A stretch of 9,274 nt of DNA from an uncultured Faecalibacterium sp. (GTDB taxonomy: Bacteria > Bacillota > Clostridia > Oscillospirales > Ruminococcaceae): the NCBI GenBank assembly GCA_934561115.1, contig CAKTFS010000044.1:1-9274 (forward strand), given 5' to 3'. Shown in pieces: positions 1-6,383 of this stretch. The notes beneath the pieces were generated by a model. The model saw only the letters and a list, made by a program, of their open reading frames with translations. It ran no database searches and had not been told where the DNA came from. The position numbers and the translations under genes were made by a program. Every line of letters begins with the position of its first letter. Position 1 is the first letter of the stretch.

Positions 1-656
1 TTGATGTGCTTGCCGCAGTCCGGGCAGACGATGTAGCTCATGTTCTCCACGATGCCCAGCATGGGCACCTTCATCATCTCGGCCATGTTCACGGCCTTTG
101 CCACGATCATGCTTACCAGCTCCTGCGGGCTTGCCACCACAACGATGCCGTCCACCGGCAGGCTCTGGAACACGGTCAGGGGCACATCACCGGTGCCCGG
201 GGGCATATCCACGAACAGGAAATCCACGTCCTTCCACACCACATCGGTCCAGAACTGCTTGACAGCACCGGCAATGACCGGGCCGCGCCACACAACGGGG
301 TCTTCCTCGTTCTCCACCAGCAGGTTGATGCTCATCACATCAATGCCCATGCGGCTCTGGATGGGCCAGCAGCCCTTGTCGTCCGCCATGGCACGGCCAT
401 GGATGCCGAACAGCTTGGGGATGGACGGGCCGGTGATATCGGCATCCAGAATGCCGCAGTGGTAGCCGCGGCGGGCCATGGCACAGGCCAGCAGGGCGCT
501 GGTCATGCTCTTGCCCACGCCGCCCTTGCCGGAAACAACGCCGATGACCTTTTTTACACTGCTGTTGGGGTTGGGGGCATCGTGCTGCGGAGCGGCATCG
601 CGGGAAGAACAGGCTGCACTGCAATTAGAGCAGTCATGGGTACATTCTTCGCTCAT
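1..656 (-). CDS. mrp: Mrp/NBP35-family Fe-S cluster carrier ATPase (3' end cut by window)
   Basis: This is a P-loop ATPase of the Mrp/ApbC/NBP35 family, which binds and delivers Fe-S clusters in the cytoplasm. 218 codons are visible; family members run about 270-290 residues, so the C-terminus lies beyond base 1. The deviant Walker A motif (GKGGVGKS) is at residues 43-50. The switch/Walker B segment DMPPGTGD is at 150-157. The CPDC pair (C211, C214) matches the family's conserved CxxC, which holds a bridging cluster between two subunits. The N-terminus carries a second Cys set, C5, C9, C12 and C16 (CX3CX2CX3C), ahead of a short linker. The start is the ATG at 654-656. The purine stretch just upstream (AAAGAGA) sits very close to it, while a much better AAGGAGG lies at 702-708 with no start codon at the normal distance. 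A sigma70-type promoter lies at 754-782. The family call is firm; the exact cluster target is unknown. Confidence 0.93.
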   Translation of the reverse strand, partial: MSEECTHDCSNCSAACSSRDAAPQHDAPNPNSSVKKVIGVVSGKGGVGKSMTSALLACAMARRGYHCGILDADITGPSIPKLFGIHGRAMADDKGCWPIQSRMGIDVMSINLLVENEEDPVVWRGPVIAGAVKQFWTDVVWKDVDFLFVDMPPGTGDVPLTVFQSLPVDGIVVVASPQELVSMIVAKAVNMAEMMKVPMLGIVENMSYIVCPDCGKHI

Positions 657-753
657 TCTCTTTGTCGCGCACGGCAGGGGCAGGACCCGGGCGGTGCGCT
701 TCCTCCTTGCTCAAAATACAGGCGGGGGCTCGCGCCCTGCCTGACCACTGTTA

Positions 754-782
754 ACTATACCATAAAAAGTGCGCAGAAACAA
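754..782 (-). promoter_or_regulatory. Sigma70-type promoter for the mrp gene
   Basis: On the minus strand the -35 TTGTTT (777-782) and the -10 TATAGT (754-759) are separated by exactly 17 bp. Transcription would begin near 747 and give a leader of about 90 nt before the mrp ATG. This A+T-rich patch is the only one in the divergent gap 657-864. No equally good plus-strand promoter for the flippase gene was found there. Confidence 0.65.
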
Positions 783-864
783 CCCATAGCGCCGCTCATG
801 TTTTGCAAAGCCGCCGCATAGGCTGAACCGTGAACGCCCGTTCCGGGGCAGGGGGAGGTGCAGG

Positions 865-2430
865 GTGCGGCAGAACTACTTTAAAAACGCGGCGCTGCTT
901 ACCGGCTCGGACGTGGTGCTGCGGCTGGCTGGCATGGGGCTGCGCATCTGGCTGGCAAACGCCTTGGGCGGGGCGGGCATGGGGCTGTATCAGCTGGTGC
1001 TGGCGGTGTACGGGCTGTTTGTCACGCTGGCCACGGCGGGCATCTCGGTGGCCGCAACCCGCCTGCTGACCGAGGAGCTCAGCCGGAATAAAGCCGCTGC
1101 GCGCGGGATGCTGGTGCGGCTGGTGCTGGCAGGGCTTACGCTGGGTGGGGTTGCCATGGTCGCCCAGCTTGCCACCGCAGGCCTTGCGGCAAGGTGGTGG
1201 CTGGGGGATATCCGCGCCGCTGCCGCGCTGCGCACCTCGGCGCTGGGGCTGCCGTGGATGGCCATCTCGGCGGTGCTGCGCGGCTTTTTTCTGGCACGGC
1301 GGCGGGTAGAGCCCAACGTGCTCAGCCAGCTGGCAGAGCAGGCGGTGCGCATCGCTGCGGTGGTGTGGGCGCTTTCCCGCACGCAGGGCTGGCCGGACGG
1401 CAGCCGTTGCGCGCTGGTGCTGGCCGCCACCGCCCTGAGCGAGGCCGTATCCACCGCCCTGATGGCACTGTTTTACCGGCGGGAGGCGGCACGCTGCTTC
1501 GGCAGCACAGCGCCGTGTCCGCCAAGGAATGTCTCCCGGCGGCTGTGGGATATCCTGTGGCCGGTGGAGGGCGGCAGGGCGCTTTCCAGCGCGCTGCACA
1601 CCGCCGAGAATATGCTGGTGCCCGCCTGCCTTGCGGTGTATCTGGCAACTTCCGGCGGGCGCACCGCCGCGCTGGAGCAGTACGGCACCTTAAAGGGCAT
1701 GGCGCTGCCGCTGCTCAATTTTCCCTTCGGGCTGCTGGGCAGTCTGGCCATTTTGCTGATGCCGGAGATCACGCAGGCGCATATCGAGGGGCAGACCGCC
1801 CGGCTGAACGCCCTGCTGGACCGGATGCTGCGGCTTACGGGATACTTCTCCGCGCTGGCGGGCACGCTGTTCTGGGTATGGGGCAGGCCGCTGGCGCAGT
1901 TGCTCTACCATAGCCCGGAGGCCGGGTTCTATCTGGAGACCCTTGCCCCGGCCATGCCGCTGATGTATCTGGAAAGCATGGTGGACGGTGCCATGAAGGG
2001 CATCGGGGAGCAGAAGGCTGCCTTCCGGTACAGCGTGTGGGACGCTGTGCTGCGCATTGGCGGGGTAGCGGTGCTGCTGCCCCGGTACGGGATGCGGGGC
2101 TTTCTGGCGGTGATCCTGCTTTCCAGCTTCTATACCTGTGCGGCCAACACCGGGCGGCTGCTCCTTTCCAGCGGCACAGGGCACGCTTTCCGCCGCTGGC
2201 TGGGTGCGCCGCTGCTGGCTGCTGCCGCCGCCGGTGCAGCCGGGCAGGGGGTGCGCCGGGCGCTGACGGGCTTTCCGGCACAGGGGCTGTGGGAACAGCT
2301 GACAGTGCTGACGGCGGGCGGCACGATGACTGCCATCGTGTTTTTGCTGGCGGCGCTGCCGCTGGGGCTTTGGGCGGAGGTGCGGGCGCTGCTGCGGCAG
2401 TCAAAGACCGGGAAAAACAGGGGAAAGTGA
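865..2430 (+). CDS. SpoVB/MATE-like polysaccharide or lipid II flippase
   Basis: This is a 521-aa polytopic membrane protein of the MOP flippase superfamily (polysaccharide biosynthesis protein/SpoVB branch), which moves lipid-linked sugar precursors across the cytoplasmic membrane. The sequence shows a run of hydrophobic segments over almost its full length. It opens with a typical N-terminal half (FKNAALLTGSDVVLRLAGM, then a helix with ATAGISVAATRLLTEE). Further in is the charged loop-helix RGFFLARRRVEPNVLSQLAEQ, usual in SpoVB-like proteins. The length matches SpoVB (about 520 aa). The C-terminus is short, basic and cytoplasmic. The start is GTG at 865, preceded by GGGGGAGG (851-858) with six bases between. 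The gene ends TGA-TAA. The next gene encodes a nucleotide-sugar dehydratase, which suggests a role in envelope polysaccharide export rather than only spore cortex. The substrate cannot be told from sequence; lipid II (MurJ-like) is also possible. Confidence 0.85.
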   Translation: MRQNYFKNAALLTGSDVVLRLAGMGLRIWLANALGGAGMGLYQLVLAVYGLFVTLATAGISVAATRLLTEELSRNKAAARGMLVRLVLAGLTLGGVAMVAQLATAGLAARWWLGDIRAAAALRTSALGLPWMAISAVLRGFFLARRRVEPNVLSQLAEQAVRIAAVVWALSRTQGWPDGSRCALVLAATALSEAVSTALMALFYRREAARCFGSTAPCPPRNVSRRLWDILWPVEGGRALSSALHTAENMLVPACLAVYLATSGGRTAALEQYGTLKGMALPLLNFPFGLLGSLAILLMPEITQAHIEGQTARLNALLDRMLRLTGYFSALAGTLFWVWGRPLAQLLYHSPEAGFYLETLAPAMPLMYLESMVDGAMKGIGEQKAAFRYSVWDAVLRIGGVAVLLPRYGMRGFLAVILLSSFYTCAANTGRLLLSSGTGHAFRRWLGAPLLAAAAAGAAGQGVRRALTGFPAQGLWEQLTVLTAGGTMTAIVFLLAALPLGLWAEVRALLRQSKTGKNRGK

Positions 2431-2447
2431 TAAAAACGTAAATTTTC

Positions 2448-2476
2448 TGGACACAGGCGGGGATTGTGAGTATAAT
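2448..2476 (+). promoter_or_regulatory. Strong sigma70-type promoter for the UDP-sugar dehydratase gene
   Basis: The -35 TGGACA (2448-2453) and a perfect -10 TATAAT (2471-2476) are 17 bp apart. The start of transcription would be near 2483, leaving a leader of about 100 nt before the GTG at 2582. Because this promoter follows the flippase stop codon by only 17 bases, the dehydratase can be expressed independently of the flippase, with or without read-through. Confidence 0.8.
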
Positions 2477-2493
2477 ACAAACGTGTAGTTGTA

Positions 2494-2536
2494 TCCTTCC
2501 GGCATTGCCGGGGGGAACACTGCCGAAAAAGCGGCG
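2494..2536 (+). other. Structured 5' leader of the dehydratase mRNA
   Basis: The leader holds a ten-pair hairpin at 2494-2516 (arms 2494-2503 and 2507-2516, loop ATT, two G-U pairs). A short GCCG/CGGC hairpin with an A-rich loop follows at 2522-2535. Neither is followed by a T-tract, so they are not ordinary terminators. I do not recognise a known riboswitch consensus. The ribosome binding site AAAGAGG (2568-2574) lies well downstream of both hairpins and looks unpaired. Confidence 0.4.
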
Positions 2537-2581
2537 CGGAGGCAAGGCCTTTGGCGCTGAGAGGGAAAAAGAGGACCGTAA

Positions 2582-4480
2582 GTGAAAGATAGAACCAAGA
2601 ATACACCGCAGGTGCTGCTGCGCCGTGCACTGCTGGTGCTGCTGGATGCAGCCATTGTGGCATTCAGCTTTTATTTTGCCCTGCTGCTGCGGGCAGACGG
2701 TGCGGTGGAGGCCGGGTGGTGGCCGCACAACCGTGCCCTGCTGTACGATAACCTGCCGTGGATCGTGGCGGTGTATATCGTCTGCTTTCTGGCAGGCGGG
2801 CTGTACTCGGTGCTGTGGAAGTACGCCGGCGAGCGGGATCTGATCCGCCTTGCCGGGATGATCGCCGTGCCCACCGCCGTGGTCTATGTGGTGAACCGCT
2901 GCTTTATCCACGGTGTGCTGTTCAATTCTGCCAACTGCATGGCGTCCGTGCTCATCTTTTTGTTCGTCGGCGGCAGCCGCTTGGCATGGCGGCTGTTCCT
3001 GAACCACCCGCTGGGCGAGCAGCTGCGCAAAGTGCCTGCCAAGGACCCCAACCGCCCGGTGATGATCGTTGGTGCGGGCGAAGCCGGCGCATGGGCCATC
3101 AACGTGTGCAAATCCAACAAGGAATACGGCCACGCCGTGGTGGCGGTGGACGATGACCCCGCAAAGCTGAACCAGACCATCCACGGCGTACCGGTCAAGG
3201 GCACGCTGGAGGACATCCCGGAGCTGTGCAAGCGCTACGGCGTCCACAGCATCATCATTGCCATCCCCACCTTAAAGGGCAGCCGCTTGAGCCACGTCAT
3301 CGACCTGTGCGTCAGCACCCACTGCGCGGTGCAGCTGCTCAGCGACCCGCAGCTGGTGGGCAGCGGCGCACCCCAGCAGGAGGTGTTCCGCGAGCTGAAC
3401 CCCGCCGACTTCCTCTCCCGTGAGGAGGTCACGCTGGATACCGACAAAATTTCCGGCTACCTTACCGGCAAAACGGTGCTGGTAACGGGCGGCGGCGGCT
3501 CCATCGGCAGCGAGCTGTGCCGTCAGGTCATGCGCTTCAAGCCCGGCAAGCTGCTCATCTTTGATATCTACGAAAACTGCGCCTACGAGCTGCAGATGGA
3601 ACTGCAGCAGAAGTACGGCCGTGATATCCCGGTCACGGTGCTTATCGGCTCTATCCGGGATAAAAAGCGTCTGGACGAGGTATTTGATACCTACCACCCC
3701 ACGGTGGTGTTCCACGCGGCGGCGCACAAGCATGTGCCGCTGATGGAGGTGAGCCCCGCCGAAGCTGTAAAAAACAACGTGCTGGGCACCAAAAACCTGC
3801 TGGTCAGTGCCAGCGAGCACGGGGTGGAGCGCTTTGTGCAGCTTTCCACTGATAAGGCCGTGAACCCCACCAGCGTCATGGGCTGCACCAAGCGCATCTG
3901 CGAGATGCTGATCCAGACCTTTGCGGGCAACACGGACATGAAGTGTGTGGCGGTGCGGTTCGGCAACGTGCTGGGCAGCCACGGCAGCGTTATCCCGCTG
4001 TTTGAAGCCCAGATCAAAAAGGGCGGGCCGGTCACCCTGACCGACCCCAACATCGTGCGCTACTTTATGACCATCCCGGAGGCAGCCCAGCTGGTGCTGC
4101 AGGCGGGTGCGCTGGCCGAAAGCGGCAATATCTATGTGCTGGATATGGGCGAGCCGGTGCGTATTATGGATCTGGCCAAGCAGCTCATCCGCTTTTACGG
4201 CTACGAGCCGGGCGTGAATATGGAGATAAAAATCGTGGGTCTGCGCCCCGGCGAAAAGCTTTACGAAGAGCTGATGATGGACGAGGAGCAGGACAAGATG
4301 CGCCGCACCCAGCACAACAAGATCTTTGTGGCAAGCCCCCGCACCATTGATCTGGCCGAGTTCTACGAGCAGCTGCAGGCGCTGGAAGCCGCTGCCGCCC
4401 ACAACGATGAGGGCGTGGTGCGCCAGCTGGCGGCCATGATCCCCACCTTTACCCCCACCCGGGAGAACCTGAAACTGTAA
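2582..4480 (+). CDS. Membrane-anchored UDP-GlcNAc 4,6-dehydratase-like enzyme (WbpM/PglF/CapD type)
   Basis: This 632-aa protein belongs to the long nucleoside-diphosphate-sugar dehydratase family, which converts UDP-GlcNAc to a UDP-4-keto-6-deoxy sugar, the first step toward bacillosamine, QuiNAc or FucNAc units of surface glycans. Four hydrophobic helices fill roughly residues 12-135. A first Rossmann-like domain follows with GAGEAG at 164-169. The catalytic SDR domain begins with TGGGGSIG at 302-309. The active-site set T423-D424-K425 is followed by M433 and K437, so the usual SDR Tyr of YxxxK is Met, as is known for WbpM-type long dehydratases. RPGEK is at 555-559, in the sugar-nucleotide binding part. 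The start is GTG at 2582, seven bases after AAAGAGG. Full length and all motifs are intact. It follows the flippase gene and has its own promoter. The exact product sugar is inferred from the family only. Confidence 0.9.
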   Translation: MKDRTKNTPQVLLRRALLVLLDAAIVAFSFYFALLLRADGAVEAGWWPHNRALLYDNLPWIVAVYIVCFLAGGLYSVLWKYAGERDLIRLAGMIAVPTAVVYVVNRCFIHGVLFNSANCMASVLIFLFVGGSRLAWRLFLNHPLGEQLRKVPAKDPNRPVMIVGAGEAGAWAINVCKSNKEYGHAVVAVDDDPAKLNQTIHGVPVKGTLEDIPELCKRYGVHSIIIAIPTLKGSRLSHVIDLCVSTHCAVQLLSDPQLVGSGAPQQEVFRELNPADFLSREEVTLDTDKISGYLTGKTVLVTGGGGSIGSELCRQVMRFKPGKLLIFDIYENCAYELQMELQQKYGRDIPVTVLIGSIRDKKRLDEVFDTYHPTVVFHAAAHKHVPLMEVSPAEAVKNNVLGTKNLLVSASEHGVERFVQLSTDKAVNPTSVMGCTKRICEMLIQTFAGNTDMKCVAVRFGNVLGSHGSVIPLFEAQIKKGGPVTLTDPNIVRYFMTIPEAAQLVLQAGALAESGNIYVLDMGEPVRIMDLAKQLIRFYGYEPGVNMEIKIVGLRPGEKLYEELMMDEEQDKMRRTQHNKIFVASPRTIDLAEFYEQLQALEAAAAHNDEGVVRQLAAMIPTFTPTRENLKL

Positions 4481-4484
4481 CAGC

Positions 4485-4513
4485 TTGAACTGCGGCACTG
4501 GGCCGCATGGAAT
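4485..4513 (+). promoter_or_regulatory. Candidate weak promoter whose spacer is a perfect palindrome, upstream of lysA
   Basis: TTGAAC (4485-4490) and TGGAAT (4508-4513) each match four of six consensus bases and are 17 bp apart. The 17 bp between them are exactly an inverted repeat, TGCGGC-ACTGG-GCCGCA (4491-4507). This could be an operator, or simply an RNA hairpin in the transcript from the dehydratase gene. The -10 lacks the important second-position A, so promoter activity is doubtful. Confidence 0.3.
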
Positions 4514-4517
4514 AGAC

Positions 4518-4543
4518 CGCAGACCGGAACATGCCGGCCTGCG
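4518..4543 (+). repeat. Inverted repeat (RNA hairpin) in the leader of lysA
   Basis: Arms CGCAG-A-CCGG (4518-4527) and CCGG-C-CTGCG (4534-4543) pair with one A-C mismatch around a six-base loop. It lies between the 4491-4507 palindrome and the lysA ribosome binding site (AGAGGGA near 4551). There is no T-tract, so it is not a standard terminator. It may be a processing or mRNA-stability element between the two genes. Confidence 0.5.
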
Positions 4544-4564
4544 CAAAACGAGAGGGATGTTATT

Positions 4565-5851
4565 ATGGAAAAGAAACCGTTTCTGACCGAGGCGATGGCA
4601 CAGCAGATCATCGAGGATGTGCCCACGCCGTTCCACGTCTACGACGAAAAGGGCATCCGGGAGAATGTCCGCCGCATCAACAAGGCCTTCAGCTGGAACA
4701 AGGGCTTCAAGGAGTATTTTGCGGTCAAGGCACTGCCCAACCCCGTCATTCTGCAGATCCTCAAGGAAGAGGGCTGCGGCGTGGACTGCTCCTCCCTGAC
4801 CGAGCTGATGCTCAGCGAGGCCTGCGGCTTTACCGGCCACGACATCATGTTCTCCTCCAACCAGACCCCCGTGGAGGATATGCAGAAGGCCTACGAGCTG
4901 GGCGCCTACATCAATCTGGATGATGCCACCATGGTGGAGTTTCTGGAGCGGGTGGCCGGTGTGCCGCAGGAGATCTTCTGCCGCTATAACCCCGGCGGGA
5001 CCTTCCAGCTGGGCGAGAGCGAAGAGGGCTTTCAGGTCATGGACAAGCCCGGTGATGCCAAGTACGGCATGACCGAGCAGCAGATGATCGACAGCTACAA
5101 AAAGCTGATGCAGAAGGGCGCAAAGCAGTTCGGCATCCATGCCTTCCTTGCCTCCAACACCATCTCGGACGCTTACTATCCGGAGCTGGCAGCCATCCTG
5201 TTCCGGCTGGCTGTCCGGGTGCAGCAGGCTACCGGTGCCCATATCAGCTACATCAACCTGTCCGGCGGCGTGGGCATCCCTTATCGCCCGGAGCAGACCG
5301 AGAACGACATCATGGCCATCGGCGAGGGCGTGCGCAAAAAGTTTGAGGAGATCCTTGTGCCCGCCGGCATGGGCGATGTAGCCATCTTCAGCGAGATGGG
5401 CCGCTTTACCACCGGCCCCTACGGCGCACTGGTGTCCACCGTCATCCACGAAAAGCACATCTATAAGGAGTACATCGGTCTGGACGCCTGCGCCGCAAAC
5501 CTGATGCGCCCCGCCATGTACGGCGCTTACCACCACATCACGGTGCTGGGCAAGGAGAACGAGCCCTGCGACCACAAGTACGACGTGGTGGGCGGTCTGT
5601 GCGAGAACAACGACAAGTTTGCCATTGACCGGATGCTGCCTAAGATCGACATCGGGGATATCCTTTACATCCACGATACCGGTGCCCACGGCTCCGCTAT
5701 GGGCTACAACTACAACGGCAAGCTGCACTGCGCTGAGGTGCTGCTGTGCGAGGACGGCTCTCACCGGCTGATCCGCCGTGCCCAGACCCCGCGCGATTAC
5801 TTTGCAACGCTGGACTTCCTGCCTTTTATGAAGCCCCTGTTTGAGGACTGA
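4565..5851 (+). CDS. lysA: Diaminopimelate decarboxylase-like PLP enzyme (divergent LysA)
   Basis: This is a 428-aa fold-type III PLP decarboxylase, most likely converting meso-diaminopimelate to lysine in the cytoplasm. The PLP lysine is K55 in FAVKALPNP. The glycine-rich phosphate loop is SGGVG at 233-237. E277 and R280 in SEMGR correspond to the EPGR motif that contacts the PLP ring nitrogen and phosphate. C346-E347 (usual CES, here CEN) and Y381/Y383 in GYNYNG form the part contributed across the dimer. Two departures stand out. The usual HxHIGSQ segment is here H192-A-F194-L-A-S-N, so the His that stacks on the PLP ring is Phe; and EPGR is EMGR. The start is ATG 4565 with AGAGGGA upstream. 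It lies 84 bases after the dehydratase gene, probably co-transcribed, with a possible weak promoter between. Another diamino acid, or a carboxylated polyamine precursor, cannot be excluded as substrate. Confidence 0.8.
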   Translation: MEKKPFLTEAMAQQIIEDVPTPFHVYDEKGIRENVRRINKAFSWNKGFKEYFAVKALPNPVILQILKEEGCGVDCSSLTELMLSEACGFTGHDIMFSSNQTPVEDMQKAYELGAYINLDDATMVEFLERVAGVPQEIFCRYNPGGTFQLGESEEGFQVMDKPGDAKYGMTEQQMIDSYKKLMQKGAKQFGIHAFLASNTISDAYYPELAAILFRLAVRVQQATGAHISYINLSGGVGIPYRPEQTENDIMAIGEGVRKKFEEILVPAGMGDVAIFSEMGRFTTGPYGALVSTVIHEKHIYKEYIGLDACAANLMRPAMYGAYHHITVLGKENEPCDHKYDVVGGLCENNDKFAIDRMLPKIDIGDILYIHDTGAHGSAMGYNYNGKLHCAEVLLCEDGSHRLIRRAQTPRDYFATLDFLPFMKPLFED

Positions 5852-5887
5852 TCCGCCTTTGTATTCTGATAAAACGAGGTATGACCC

Positions 5888-6286
5888 ATGTTTTTTGGCT
5901 TTCAGCTTACCCTTGGCCTGATGATGGCCTTTTACGGCTTTTCGGTGATCAAAAATCCCCGCGTGTGGGGCGATCAGGGGCGCAGGGCGGTCAAGGCCGA
6001 AAACTTTGAGGAATACTGCCGCCAGAACGGCCAGTTCTTTTTAAAGGCAGGCTGCGTTGTGGCGGTGATCGGTGCACTGGATGCCCTGATCACGCTGGAT
6101 GCCCTGCTGTACGCGCTGCTGTACATTTTTGGTCTGGCCTTTGCCTTTTACCCCCTTACCCGCTGGTGCAAGCAGAACGAGGGCTTTTCCTGGCCGTGGC
6201 CCCACGTCCAGAGCGAGAAAAAGCGCATTAAAGAATTGCGCCGCGAACAGCAGGCACAGGAAAACGAGGAAAAAGGGGAGAAGTGA
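5888..6286 (+). CDS. Small membrane protein of unknown function
   Basis: I do not recognise this 132-aa protein. It shows three hydrophobic segments: about residues 2-21, 51-69 and 72-91. A polar loop (22-50) containing NPRVWGDQGRRA separates the first two. A strongly charged tail (108-132, Lys/Arg/Glu/Gln rich) is likely helical and cytoplasmic. The start is ATG 5888, seven bases after GAGGT (5876-5880). It begins 36 bases after lysA and ends 30 bases before a strong terminator, so it is probably the last gene of the dehydratase-lysA transcript. There is no catalytic motif. The loop faintly recalls SdpI-type membrane proteins, but not enough to assign the family. It is a real gene judging by its ribosome binding site, codon use and placement. 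Confidence 0.75.
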   Translation: MFFGFQLTLGLMMAFYGFSVIKNPRVWGDQGRRAVKAENFEEYCRQNGQFFLKAGCVVAVIGALDALITLDALLYALLYIFGLAFAFYPLTRWCKQNEGFSWPWPHVQSEKKRIKELRREQQAQENEEKGEK

Positions 6287-6315
6287 TCCCTTTAATAAGG
6301 CTTAGATAGCAAAAG

Positions 6316-6359
6316 AACAGCTCCCGGTCACGCCGCTTAACGTGACCGGGAGCTGTTTT
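6316..6359. terminator. Bidirectional intrinsic terminator between convergent genes
   Basis: A perfect 17-bp inverted repeat (6316-6332 with 6341-6357) surrounds the loop CCGCTTAA. On the plus strand it runs into TTTTAGTTTATTGTTT. On the minus strand it runs into TTCTTTTGC. It therefore ends the lysA/membrane-protein transcript and probably also the nfeD-SPFH transcript arriving from the other side. Confidence 0.93.
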
Positions 6360-6383
6360 AGTTTATTGTTTGTGGATGGGCGC

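Noticed and set aside
6..821. A 271-codon plus-strand frame opposite mrp
   Set aside because: It is antisense to a firmly identified ATPase and is His/Ala rich. Its end reads through the mrp promoter.
741..864. A plus-strand promoter for the flippase gene
   Set aside because: No -35/-10 pair with acceptable spacing was found. The A+T-rich patch at 749-770 fits the minus-strand promoter far better.
1835..3247. A 470-codon minus-strand frame across the flippase-dehydratase junction
   Set aside because: It has low-complexity Pro/Ala/Arg/His composition, crosses a clear plus-strand promoter, and lies opposite real coding sequence.
4481..4564. A lysine riboswitch upstream of lysA
   Set aside because: The gap is only 84 bases and lacks the multi-helix L-box core; only two simple hairpins are present.
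3272..5764. An 830-codon open frame on the minus strand opposite the dehydratase and lysA genes
   Set aside because: It is the antisense shadow of two well-supported genes in GC-rich DNA. Its translation is rich in His, Gln, Val and Leu with no domain, and it spans the intergenic hairpins.
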